Below are positions 8,351 through 17,002 of a stretch of DNA of 64,000 nucleotides, one piece after another. The notes under the pieces are model-generated. The model saw nothing but the letters and a program-made list of their open reading frames with translations, searched no databases and was not told the DNA's origin. Position 1 is the first letter of the stretch; every line of letters begins with the position of its first letter. The translations under genes and the position numbers were made by a program. Source of the DNA: Acinetobacter tjernbergiae DSM 14971 = CIP 107465. Its GTDB lineage: Bacteria; Pseudomonadota; Gammaproteobacteria; Pseudomonadales; Moraxellaceae. The stretch is from NCBI RefSeq assembly GCF_000374425.1, contig NZ_KB894378.1:1-64000 (forward strand), given 5' to 3'.

Positions 8351-11300
8351 ATGAATACAGAATTTAATCAAGATGCTATGTTAGAACTATATGAAACAGC
8401 AGCAGATAAAATAATTGCAAAAATGCGTAATGTTACAGAGTTTCCAGAACGCTATAAAAGAAGTTGGATTTGGGAGCTTGTTCAAAATGCAAAAGATAAT
8501 GTTGCCAGTGAATTTTACAATCAAAAAGTATCCATCAAAATAGAAATCACTCCAACAACTTTTCAATTTTCACATAATTATGGGTATTTTACACACAAAA
8601 ATGTTGAAGGAATTATAAGACAGGTAAATAAAAAAGATGCTAAGAATAATGGTAATGATGAAATTGTGAATAAATCTGTAATCATCGGTAAATTTGGAAC
8701 AGGTTTTATGACAACACACCTATTATCTAGTAAAATAGATGTCAAGGCTCTTTATAAAAATAATAGTTTTAGGAAATTTATAGAATTTCCAATAGATCGT
8801 ACAAATCTTGATAAAGATTACCTTATTAAAAGTATAGATGACTCTTTTTCCATTGCACAAAAAAATATAGAAAGTGCTACTTCTCATTCAAAAGAAGAAA
8901 TAAATTTTTCTGATTATAATTCTACTTTTTCTTATCCACTGGATGAAAATAAAAAAGAAATTTTAAATACAGGTATTGCAGATTTATTTCATTCATTACC
9001 TTATACTTTAGTTTTTGTAGATGGAATTGAAAAAGTCGAAATAAACAATAATGGAATCAAAACTTCATTTATAAGAGTTGATCAAGAACCTTTATCAGAA
9101 AAGATAAATTTAGTTCATATAGTTAAAAATGTAGAAAATGAAAGTGAAAATTTAATATTTGCATCTTTAACTAAACCTATAGTATGTAAAAAAACAAATA
9201 CTGAAGCAGAGATAAGAATTACGATACCTTTACAATATAATAATGATGTTTATAGTTTAAATTCTGTACAAGAAGATACACCTTATATTTTTATAGATTT
9301 CCCATTAATTGGAACAGAAAATTTCAATTTTCCTATGAGAATTAGCTGTCCGTTATTTGAACCAACAGAACCAAGAGATGGTATTTTATTAGGAGAAACT
9401 GAATATGGTCTTACTAACAAAAAAATATTTGAAATTAGTTTAGATTTAATTACTGATTTCATAGATTTTGCTATTTCTAATAAATGGGATAATCTTTACA
9501 ATTTAGCAAAAACGAGTCTTCCCAAAATAGAACAAGCCTTATCAAAAGATTGGTTTAAAACAAAAATTCAGAATCCTCTGCGCTCCCATTTGCTTAAATC
9601 AGAAATTGTACAAACTGAAACCAACCGAATTTTACTTGAGAATGCTTTATTTCCTTATGCAACTGAAAATAAAAAAATTGAAAAAGTTTGGCACTTAGCT
9701 AAAACTCTACATCAGGATAAATTACCTAAATTTGAGCATATCCATGAGTGGCACAAAATTATTGATAGCACTTGGAATACGGATTTAAGATATAACCTCG
9801 AAAAACTGGTTAAAGAAATAGCAGACTATGAAAGTCTTTCCAAACTAATGCAGGGAATTACTTTAGACAAACAAAAAACTTTAGCGTGGTTAAATAGTGT
9901 AATTGAGTTTGTTATTAGTGAAAATGAGAAACTACTTTCGGATTATGGAATCTTACCTAATCAAAATGGTGATTTTAGAAAAAAATCAGAAATATATTTT
10001 GATAAAGATATTCCTAATCAATTAAAGGAAATTTTAGATGGATTTAAACTAGGTGATAATCGTTTTTATTGGTCTTTTACAAATATACTTTTAGATAAAA
10101 GCATAAAAGGTTTTGAAGAATATCCAGCTAAAACAACTAAACATATTTCTGATCAATTTGATAAGTTGATCAACACGATTATAAGCAGTGGTCAAGCTCA
10201 TAAATTAAAACGAATATTTTTTAAATTAGTTTCCTTTAGTTCAGATGCACAGAAAAATGACAGAGAACAACTTAGAAGTTTTTCTCATATCATTTTTAAT
10301 GGAGAGGTAAAGGACGAAATAGAAATATTACCTAATTTAGATGATTTTAATTTCACTCTTGCTAATGAATATATTTTAAAATTAATTGCTGAGGAATTAC
10401 AAGAATTTCAGACTATTGAAAAGTTACATGAACAAAATTTTGATGGAAAAGATGAAAAGCAAGTTATTGCATGGCTTGATGATTTCATATCATTTGTAGT
10501 TCATTTTGAGCATGGTAAGCATGAGAAACTTCTTAATAAATTTGCATTTATTCCAAACCAAAATAATGGTTTTTGTAAACGTAAAGCATTAAAAAGAGAT
10601 GATAATATTCCAGATGATTTAAAAGAAATTGCTAATACCACACACATTAATAAAGATTGGAATGATTGGCTTTTACATAAAGGGCTCAAGAAGGTAGATG
10701 AAAATTTATTTGATCAAAATACCACACAAAGTTTAAAGCATATTGCAGATGAGATAGATAGTTATTTAAGAAATTATAAAGGGGAGAAACAAGAATCAAG
10801 TTTTTCAGAACTTGTTTTCTTGCTAGAGCAATCTGAAACTGTAAAAAACGATAAGGAAAAGAAATTTTTTCCTAATTTCTTAAATAATAGAGATGCACTT
10901 ATTGTCGGTACAGTAGATAAAGGAGAGAACTTAAAAAATATTGCAACACTAGTATCAAAACACTCTGATAAATTATCTACTTTGATACAAATTGTTGAAA
11001 GTGATATTACTTTAGAACAATTAGAAAAATTTCAAGATACTATAAAATTGGTTGGTGCTGAAAATATCACAAATTTAGTTGCACAAAAAAATAAGAAGCA
11101 AATGGAAGATAGATTTCTTACTGAATTAGGTAATCTTGCTGAACGCATATTTAAAATTGAATTTGAAAAAGAAGGTTTTAGTGTAGAAAAAATTAATAAC
11201 GGCTATGGCTCAGATTTTAAAATCAGAAGAGGTAACTTTGATTGTCTAGTTGAGATTAAGTCACTTGTTGATAGAGGAAATAACAAAAAAATTGTAAGAA

Positions 11301-11626
11301 TGACACGTCGTCAAGCAGAGGAAGCTACTTCATCTTCATCAAAGAAATATGTACTTTGTATTTTTCCTAAGGCATCAGTTATACCAACAGAAAATGATTT
11401 TCGAACAAAAGTGAAATTTGTTACAAATATTTCTGAGAAATTAAAAGATAGTGTAATTCAAGCACAAGAATTTGAGAGACAACGAGAAATTTCGGAAAAT
11501 CAAGAAATTGGATTAGCATTTGAACAATGGAAATATAAATATGCTATTTCTGAAAGTGTATGGGAAAAAACTGGTATAGATCTAGAAAATTTTATACAGA
11601 TGACAAAAAATAATTTGTCTCTTTAA
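8351..11626 (+). CDS. Hsp90/sacsin-like ATPase with C-terminal DUF3883 nuclease-like domain (candidate defence protein)
   Basis: A 1091-residue protein. Residues ~10-130 form a GHKL-type ATP-binding domain of the sacsin/NO VEIN kind: N-box WELVQNAKDN (41-50), an HNYGYF block (75-80) in place of the usual DxGxG, and the G-rich loop GKFGTGFMTTHLLS (113-126). A long middle region is rich in Lys, Asp and Glu. The C-terminal part (~925-1040) matches DUF3883 (NOV_C): GSDFKI with Asp955, then EIK with Glu968 and Lys970, and RRQAEEA, the arrangement of a PD-(D/E)xK-like nuclease core. Composition is visibly AT-richer than dnaK and codon use differs. AAAGGA lies 13 bases before the ATG, slightly far. 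The last residues (MTKNNLSL) are encoded by the duplicated dnaK tail in another frame. No integrase or partner gene accompanies it. Function is inferred, not known; anti-phage defence is the leading idea. Confidence 0.85.
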   Translation: MNTEFNQDAMLELYETAADKIIAKMRNVTEFPERYKRSWIWELVQNAKDNVASEFYNQKVSIKIEITPTTFQFSHNYGYFTHKNVEGIIRQVNKKDAKNNGNDEIVNKSVIIGKFGTGFMTTHLLSSKIDVKALYKNNSFRKFIEFPIDRTNLDKDYLIKSIDDSFSIAQKNIESATSHSKEEINFSDYNSTFSYPLDENKKEILNTGIADLFHSLPYTLVFVDGIEKVEINNNGIKTSFIRVDQEPLSEKINLVHIVKNVENESENLIFASLTKPIVCKKTNTEAEIRITIPLQYNNDVYSLNSVQEDTPYIFIDFPLIGTENFNFPMRISCPLFEPTEPRDGILLGETEYGLTNKKIFEISLDLITDFIDFAISNKWDNLYNLAKTSLPKIEQALSKDWFKTKIQNPLRSHLLKSEIVQTETNRILLENALFPYATENKKIEKVWHLAKTLHQDKLPKFEHIHEWHKIIDSTWNTDLRYNLEKLVKEIADYESLSKLMQGITLDKQKTLAWLNSVIEFVISENEKLLSDYGILPNQNGDFRKKSEIYFDKDIPNQLKEILDGFKLGDNRFYWSFTNILLDKSIKGFEEYPAKTTKHISDQFDKLINTIISSGQAHKLKRIFFKLVSFSSDAQKNDREQLRSFSHIIFNGEVKDEIEILPNLDDFNFTLANEYILKLIAEELQEFQTIEKLHEQNFDGKDEKQVIAWLDDFISFVVHFEHGKHEKLLNKFAFIPNQNNGFCKRKALKRDDNIPDDLKEIANTTHINKDWNDWLLHKGLKKVDENLFDQNTTQSLKHIADEIDSYLRNYKGEKQESSFSELVFLLEQSETVKNDKEKKFFPNFLNNRDALIVGTVDKGENLKNIATLVSKHSDKLSTLIQIVESDITLEQLEKFQDTIKLVGAENITNLVAQKNKKQMEDRFLTELGNLAERIFKIEFEKEGFSVEKINNGYGSDFKIRRGNFDCLVEIKSLVDRGNNKKIVRMTRRQAEEATSSSSKKYVLCIFPKASVIPTENDFRTKVKFVTNISEKLKDSVIQAQEFERQREISENQEIGLAFEQWKYKYAISESVWEKTGIDLENFIQMTKNNLSL

Positions 11627-11654
11627 AAAAGACCGCGCGCAGGCGCGGTTTTTT
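11599..11654. repeat. Direct repeat copy 2: displaced dnaK tail and bidirectional terminator
   Basis: Near-perfect second copy of 8228-8283. It supplies the final codons and stop of the inserted ATPase gene (in a different frame from dnaK) and a GC-rich hairpin with T-runs. It begins 5 bases from the stop of the convergent MBL gene, so it also terminates that gene. Confidence 0.95.
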
Positions 11655-11659
11655 ATGTT

Positions 11660-12544
11660 TTAAAGTTCTGTATTTTGATCAAAATACAGTTCGCTTAAAA
11701 TTGGCATAAACAAAGGTATAACGCCGCAAGCTTTAATTTCTTCTAAAAACTCAGCAATATTCACCCCAGGCAACAACTGAGGAACTGCATCAATCGGTGT
11801 CACCATGCTATCCCAATGACATGGAATAATGTATTTCGGTTTCAGTAGTCGAACCACATCTTTGACATAGTTTGGACGATATTTCCGTCCAATCGCACAA
11901 AGACAGACAATATCTGCCTGCCTACCCTGCAACTCTTGTTCAATAAAATCGGCTGAATCAATGTGTACAACACTAAGCTGCCCCGTATTAATCCACCAAT
12001 TAAAAACTTGCCCATGTCGTAGATGATGGAATTTCGGTGGAAACGGTGGTGGTGTGGTCATATCCCCTGGTAAAGGCACACGACCAAACAATGCTTTACC
12101 ATGAATGGATGGCAGACCAACCACTTGCCATTTTCCACATTGAATCGCTTCCCGCCCCGTTGTCTCAAGCATTTGTTGCTCAGATAAACCTGCTGATCGT
12201 CCATACATTAAAGTCGCTTGAGACCCAATTAACCTTGCTCCTGTTTGTTTACAAAGCTCTGGTGCATCCAGAATATGGTCATAATGTGCATGCCCAATCA
12301 ATACATCATCAGCGTATGGAATATATTGTTGAACTAATACTGGATCGCTCAATAACGGTTGGCTAAAGGTTTGCCAAAGATTAGGACGGCTAATAAAAGG
12401 GTCAAGTACAACTGTACGATGCTGATCAGAAAGAATAAATCCCGCTGTCCCCAAATATTTAATTTTTAAATTTTCAGCTTTTGCCTGAGCTGGAGAAGTG
12501 GCAGCCCATGTTGAATCAGGTGCTTTCAGTAAATATTTCAGCAT
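11660..12544 (-). CDS. MBL-fold metal-dependent hydrolase
   Basis: A 294-residue beta-lactamase-fold hydrolase with an intact metal motif HAHYDH (H85, H87, D89, H90) and later ligands in VVHIDSADF and PKYIIPCHWDS. The layout (GTAGFILSD, VVLDPFISRP) resembles UlaG/RomA-like or NAPE-PLD-like hydrolases acting on phosphodiester or lactone substrates; the actual substrate cannot be told. The first ~25 residues contain a weak hydrophobic stretch but not a clear signal peptide. It converges on dnaK (in the ancestral order) or on the inserted ATPase gene now, sharing the terminator copy at 11599-11654. Confidence 0.85.
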   Translation of the reverse strand: MLKYLLKAPDSTWAATSPAQAKAENLKIKYLGTAGFILSDQHRTVVLDPFISRPNLWQTFSQPLLSDPVLVQQYIPYADDVLIGHAHYDHILDAPELCKQTGARLIGSQATLMYGRSAGLSEQQMLETTGREAIQCGKWQVVGLPSIHGKALFGRVPLPGDMTTPPPFPPKFHHLRHGQVFNWWINTGQLSVVHIDSADFIEQELQGRQADIVCLCAIGRKYRPNYVKDVVRLLKPKYIIPCHWDSMVTPIDAVPQLLPGVNIAEFLEEIKACGVIPLFMPILSELYFDQNTEL

Positions 12545-12741
12545 GCATATTCCTTTGCATTTTATGTATTGATTGGTATTTGATCAAAGTCCCGTCAATA
12601 TGGCAGCTGTAGACATGAATAACAAGTAATAGCCGAAATTCGAGCGCATTCAATTGTAATCAATCAAGTAATATCAATTTGATACAGCTAAAATATTGTA
12701 TGTATAATCTAAAGCATTAAAACATCACACTATTTATAAAA

Positions 12742-12987
12742 ATGAAAACTGACCCCATTATCACCAAAACCAAATTTAGATTAATGCTTATTTCTTCCCT
12801 ATTCTGCATCTTTATTAGCACAATCTTTGAGGCATATGATGAAACGACTATCTCGATAAATGAGGCTTTATCAACAGATCCGCAAAACTGGGAGTTAGCC
12901 ATTACCTGTATCCTATCTACATTGATCTTAGGAATTTTGGTTGTACCCAGCCTATACCAGCCTTTATTTCAAGAAAAAAATAAATGA
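12742..12987 (+). CDS. Small two-helix membrane protein
   Basis: An 81-residue protein with two hydrophobic segments (about 12-28 LMLISSLFCIFISTIF and 53-70 AITCILSTLILGILVV), predicted as an inner-membrane hairpin. Its stop overlaps the start of the next gene (ATGA at 12984-12987), a sign of translational coupling to the metalloprotease, so it may be a partner or anchor. No recognised family. Confidence 0.6.
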   Translation: MKTDPIITKTKFRLMLISSLFCIFISTIFEAYDETTISINEALSTDPQNWELAITCILSTLILGILVVPSLYQPLFQEKNK

Positions 12988-13892
12988 AACAAATAATTTT
13001 TATTGTTATCGCAGTTTTCATCCTATGGTCGGGTTATCAAACTCACCAACACCCTCAACTCAAATTTAACTCATTGGCTGACCGTATGAGCAGCCCACTA
13101 GATACACGACTGCATTATCGAATTGCTGAAGTCGACTCTCGTTTTAAACTAAGTATTGAACAGGTCAAAGTAATAACTCAGCAGGCAACTCAAATTTGGA
13201 AAGATGGTACTGGGCAAGATTATTTTGTCTATGATCCAAATGCCAAACTTGCAATTCACCTGATTTATGACGAACGCCAATTTGAAAGCGAACAACGTCG
13301 AGAACATTTAAATCAACTCGAATCGAATCAGCAGGTTTGGCTCGATAAAAAAGAACAATTAGATCAAATTGAACGAGAAGTGGTTCAAAATAAACAGTTT
13401 TTAGATTTCAAACAACAGCTGTTGAATCAACAAATTCAGCAATACAATCAAGAACAACTCTCTACTCAACAAAATCAATCTGCTTTTGAAAATCCTGAAT
13501 ACGCTCAACAACGACAACAGGAACTACAGCGAAAAATTGAATTAATTCAACAAGAAATAAATACACATAATCAAAAAATCAATCAATTAAACCAGCAAGT
13601 TGATGAACTTAATTCACTTAATCAACAACTAGATTCCTCCGTCAAACAATACAAACAACGCTTTCAACCCCATTTATTCCATAAAGGTTTATTCAATGGT
13701 AAACAGATATTAATTTATGAGTTTGAATCTGAAGATGATCTAAAATTAACGCTGGCACATGAATTAGGCCATGCTTTGGGTCTACAACATGCAAATGACC
13801 CACAGGCGTTGATGTATCCAATGATGCAGGATCAAGACATGGCTCATTTCCGTCTGACTCAAGCAGACCGTAATTTGTTGTTAGCGAGATAA
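12984..13892 (+). CDS. Matrixin-like zinc metalloprotease with coiled coil (copy 1)
   Basis: A 302-residue protein. An N-terminal hydrophobic stretch (4-18) acts as signal or anchor. A conserved front block (LHYRIAEVDSRF, YFVYDPNAKLAIHL) is followed by a Gln-rich coiled coil (~100-220). The C-terminal catalytic motif is HELGHALGLQH (His259, Glu260, His263, His269), then a Met-turn-like LMYPMM. This HExxHxxGxxH plus downstream Met pattern places it with metzincins of the M10/matrixin type. It is the first of three tandem paralogs and is coupled to the preceding membrane protein. It probably acts outside the cytoplasm; the target is unknown. Confidence 0.8.
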   Translation: MKQIIFIVIAVFILWSGYQTHQHPQLKFNSLADRMSSPLDTRLHYRIAEVDSRFKLSIEQVKVITQQATQIWKDGTGQDYFVYDPNAKLAIHLIYDERQFESEQRREHLNQLESNQQVWLDKKEQLDQIEREVVQNKQFLDFKQQLLNQQIQQYNQEQLSTQQNQSAFENPEYAQQRQQELQRKIELIQQEINTHNQKINQLNQQVDELNSLNQQLDSSVKQYKQRFQPHLFHKGLFNGKQILIYEFESEDDLKLTLAHELGHALGLQHANDPQALMYPMMQDQDMAHFRLTQADRNLLLAR

Positions 13893-14274
13893 GTTCAACA
13901 AGGCTGATGATCTCATCAAAGCAGAAAAAGGTTAAAATTCCAGTGGACTTTAAATGTCACAAACAAACAATTTTTCACTAAAAAGTAAAATAATTCCCAT
14001 TTTTTCGTAATCTTTACAAAAGTTAACAATTGGATAGTTTTCTCACTTCCTTTTAAGCGGCTTTTATCTTTTTAAATTTAATACTTTGATATTCTTTGGT
14101 TTAAGAATAAAAAATAAACAAATATGCCCCTTTTTCATTCTGTAAATCATTCGATTCATTTTTTTATTTATTAGAAAAAAATCACACTTTTTACTTATAT
14201 TTATTAAATATGTAGCGTTTTGACGAACCCAAAAGATTGCTTAAAAATAAGCTTTATTCAGGGGGAGATTACTC
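13893..14274. other. Intergenic region between metalloprotease copies 1 and 2
   Basis: Very AT-rich sequence with long T-runs and no ORF. It carries the promoter of the second metalloprotease copy and a strong Shine-Dalgarno (GGGGGAG) just before its ATG at 14275. I see no repeat or RNA gene. Confidence 0.4.
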
Positions 14275-15234
14275 ATGCGCTACCATCATTTTGCTTTTTT
14301 TGCTGCATGTATATGTATAGGAATATCTAACCTCAGTTATGCGCAAAATAACTCAACAAATACTGACACGCATACACATGAACTGGTGAAAGCTCCTCTA
14401 CATTATCGTATCGCTGATATTGACCCCCGATTTAACTTAAGCACACAACAAGTACTCGAGTTAACCCAACAAGCAGCTCAGATTTGGGAAAAAGAAACAG
14501 GTCAACAACATTTTATTTATGACCCTCAAGCAGAGTTTGCGATTAATCTCGTTTTTGATGAACGCCAACAACGCAGTACTGAACGTGTTCAAAACCTAGA
14601 TCAACTCAAGCAACAACAAGGGCAATGGGAACAACAAAATAAACAGTTACAACAGTTCAAAGATGAGGTTCAAAAAACTACCCTTTTGATTGCCAGCAAA
14701 CAATCTCAACTGGCAGCACAATTTCAACAGTATAATATTGATGTACAACATTTTAATCAAATGCGCTCTTCTTCTAAAGAGTTAGCAGACCAATTGACCC
14801 AACGTCAAAAAGTATTGCAGCTTCAATCTGCTACGTTGCAGCAAGAAGTTCAACAACATAACCAGAAAACTCAACAGCTGAATCACGATATCAAAATACT
14901 GAACCAAACTAATAAACAATTGGTTGCCTCAGCCAATCAATTTAACCAGACCTTTGAACCACGCTTGTTTCATAAAGGACATTTTAATGGTAAACAGATT
15001 TATGTTTACGAGTTTTCATCTAAGAATGATCTACGTTTAACACTTGCACATGAATTTGGACATGCGCTAGGGCTAGAACATACCAATGATCCAACATCAC
15101 TGATGTATCCAATTATTCATCAGAAAAATATTCAGCGATTCACACTTACCCAAGCAGACCGAGATCTTGTTCAAGCTGCCATTCCAACTCAACTTCTAAG
15201 TAGTTTAAATACGTCTATTTCTGACAAAAACTAA
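14275..15234 (+). CDS. Matrixin-like zinc metalloprotease with coiled coil (copy 2)
   Basis: A 319-residue paralog of the gene at 12984. It has a cleavable signal peptide ending NLSYAQ (~24), the conserved LHYRIADIDPRFNLS block, a long Gln-rich coiled coil (~105-225) and the catalytic HEFGHALGLEH (His259) followed by SLMYPII. Unlike copy 1 it looks fully secreted and has a short Ser/Asn-rich tail after the catalytic domain. It has its own promoter region, a strong GGGGAG Shine-Dalgarno and a hairpin at 15277-15310 after the stop, so it is a separate transcription unit. Confidence 0.8.
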   Translation: MRYHHFAFFAACICIGISNLSYAQNNSTNTDTHTHELVKAPLHYRIADIDPRFNLSTQQVLELTQQAAQIWEKETGQQHFIYDPQAEFAINLVFDERQQRSTERVQNLDQLKQQQGQWEQQNKQLQQFKDEVQKTTLLIASKQSQLAAQFQQYNIDVQHFNQMRSSSKELADQLTQRQKVLQLQSATLQQEVQQHNQKTQQLNHDIKILNQTNKQLVASANQFNQTFEPRLFHKGHFNGKQIYVYEFSSKNDLRLTLAHEFGHALGLEHTNDPTSLMYPIIHQKNIQRFTLTQADRDLVQAAIPTQLLSSLNTSISDKN

Positions 15235-15276
15235 CCATTTGGTATATTTAATTGCACTCGATCAAAATTATTTGTG

Positions 15277-15310
15277 TGAAATAGAACGTATTATAATGTG
15301 TTCTATTTCA
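15277..15310 (+). terminator. Terminator-like hairpin after metalloprotease copy 2
   Basis: Perfect 11-bp inverted repeat TGAAATAGAAC / GTTCTATTTCA with a 12-nt loop, then a T-rich tract, between copies 2 and 3. Confidence 0.7.
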
Positions 15311-15543
15311 TCTTATTTTATTTTACTTTCTGAACGACTGATTAAAATTAAACCACTGTAATCTTACTTCTTCTATATAATTTCATAGAAAAAGTAAGCT
15401 TTTAAAGTTTACTCATCTCATTAAGTTTGGATGTCATTTCTTTTAAAACATGAAATAAAAGTATAAAAAACCCAATTTATAGCCGTTTGACTAAAAGACA
15501 AATTTGATTAAAATGCGACCTTTTTCAATCTTTATCTTTTGTT

Positions 15544-16449
15544 ATGCACTCGGTTTCTCTTGTTTTAGCTACATGCTTTTTCATGATGGTTTCAACAACC
15601 AGCTTTGCTCAGATTTCAGCAACTTCAGACAAAACCCACATCACATACAGTACAACTGATCCCCTACACTATCGTATTGCAAGCCTAGACCCTCGCTTAA
15701 ATATAACGACACAACAAATGATTGAGCTCAGTAAGCAAGCGGCTGCGATCTGGGAGAAAGATACAGATCAAAAGTATTTTGTTTACGATCCTAAAGCGGA
15801 TCTAGTCATTCATTTAGTGTTTGATCAACGTCAGGTTCGAAGTATGAAACGCTCAGAAAATTTATATCTATTAGAACAAAAACAACAAATTTGGTTAAAT
15901 CAAAATCAACAACTTCAAAACCTAAAAGATAATTTAGTACAATCAGCAACGCAACTCGAATTTCAAAAAATTGAGTACCAAAGTAATACTGCGAATTACC
16001 AGAAAACGTTGCAAAAACTAGAAAATTCACGCTTGCACAAAAGTCTAATCATGACTCTTCAACAGCAACAACAACTGTTAAAACAACAATCTGCTGACTT
16101 ACAGAATCAGATTGAACAGCATAATTTGTTGGTTCAACAACTGAACAATGAAGTGGAAAAATCCAAACTGCTCCACCAACAGTTAAATGAATCTGTTGCA
16201 ACATTTAATCAGACATTTAAACCTCAGGTTGTACATAAAGGTCAATTTGATGGAAAACAGATTTTTATTTATGAATTCTCATCACTAGATGATTTACGTC
16301 TCACCTTAGCGCATGAATTCGGTCATGCATTAGGTCTAAAGCATACTAAAGATCCGAAATCTCTGATGTATCCACGAATTAAAGAACAAGATGCCAAAAA
16401 TTTTCAACTCACAGATGTCGATCTAGAACTACTCGGTTTTTCTCGTTAA
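15544..16449 (+). CDS. Matrixin-like zinc metalloprotease with coiled coil (copy 3)
   Basis: A 301-residue third paralog. Signal peptide MHSVSLVLATCFFMMV...SFAQ (cleavage near 23), conserved LHYRIASLDPRLNIT block, coiled coil (~100-215) and catalytic HEFGHALGLKH (His257) with SLMYPRI. There is no Shine-Dalgarno before the ATG at 15544, though the signal peptide supports that start. Each copy keeps the HExxHxxGxxH zinc site while the coiled coil diverges most, which suggests all three are active proteases with different partners. Confidence 0.78.
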   Translation: MHSVSLVLATCFFMMVSTTSFAQISATSDKTHITYSTTDPLHYRIASLDPRLNITTQQMIELSKQAAAIWEKDTDQKYFVYDPKADLVIHLVFDQRQVRSMKRSENLYLLEQKQQIWLNQNQQLQNLKDNLVQSATQLEFQKIEYQSNTANYQKTLQKLENSRLHKSLIMTLQQQQQLLKQQSADLQNQIEQHNLLVQQLNNEVEKSKLLHQQLNESVATFNQTFKPQVVHKGQFDGKQIFIYEFSSLDDLRLTLAHEFGHALGLKHTKDPKSLMYPRIKEQDAKNFQLTDVDLELLGFSR

Positions 16450-16579
16450 GTGCCAATTAGGAGAATATAATAACGGTATAAGATGATGTTTTTAAAAGAT
16501 AACAAGAATGAGCAATTCTTTTGATTTATTCATGCTATTGTTGTGTCAAAACATCATCTTAGTCTTAATGGAGATCAGC

Positions 16580-16951
16580 ATGAGCTATTATCATATCTTA
16601 ATTGAAGTGAGTGACCACATCAGTACGATTGAACAGACTCGTGATATTGAAATTTTGGATATTCAGGACCTTAGCCCATATCTTCATTCAATTTTGATCC
16701 CCTATTTCAATGAGCATGAATTAGAGCTTGAAGATGAAAATCTTGCGTATAATGAAGTGTTGCATCTCGAAATCAAACAAACGCTCTTGCCAATTGAACA
16801 CTTGATTGAAGAAGAACAAAAACAATTACCAAGTGATACCGATGTCACCATTACTGCTTATGAGATTTTTAATGACCGTGATCTCAGCCAAGATGTCACT
16901 GCTGTAATTTTTGATATTTTAGAAGCTATAAAGCTAGATGCTGCTCCCTAA
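16580..16951 (+). CDS. Conserved small acidic protein of unknown function
   Basis: About 123 residues, cytosolic and acidic, beginning MSYYHILIEVSD. I chose the ATG at 16580 because GGAG lies 6 bases upstream; longer in-frame forms from 16508 or 16568 would prefix an odd hydrophobic stretch. It contains alternating helix and strand with LPIEHLIEEEQKQLP and AVIFDILEAI. No known domain is recognised. It stands alone with a strong bidirectional terminator after it. Confidence 0.65.
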   Translation: MSYYHILIEVSDHISTIEQTRDIEILDIQDLSPYLHSILIPYFNEHELELEDENLAYNEVLHLEIKQTLLPIEHLIEEEQKQLPSDTDVTITAYEIFNDRDLSQDVTAVIFDILEAIKLDAAP

Positions 16952-16955
16952 ATCA

Positions 16956-16983
16956 AAAAGGTCTGCTCATACGCAGACCTTTT
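16956..16983. terminator. Bidirectional terminator
   Basis: AAAAGGTCTGC / GCAGACCTTTT, an 11-bp perfect stem with a 6-nt loop and A/T runs on both sides, between the convergent small gene and mltB. Confidence 0.92.
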
Positions 16984-17002
16984 GACTTGCTTCAATAGAT
17001 TT

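Noticed and set aside
8351..11626. Restriction-modification or multi-gene phage defence operon
   Set aside because: No methyltransferase, specificity or helicase gene is adjacent; only a single-gene system can be supported.
8284..11654. Integrative element with integrase or transposase
   Set aside because: The segment holds only the ATPase-nuclease gene; there is no recombinase, no terminal inverted repeat and no tRNA target. The duplicated dnaK tail is noted instead.
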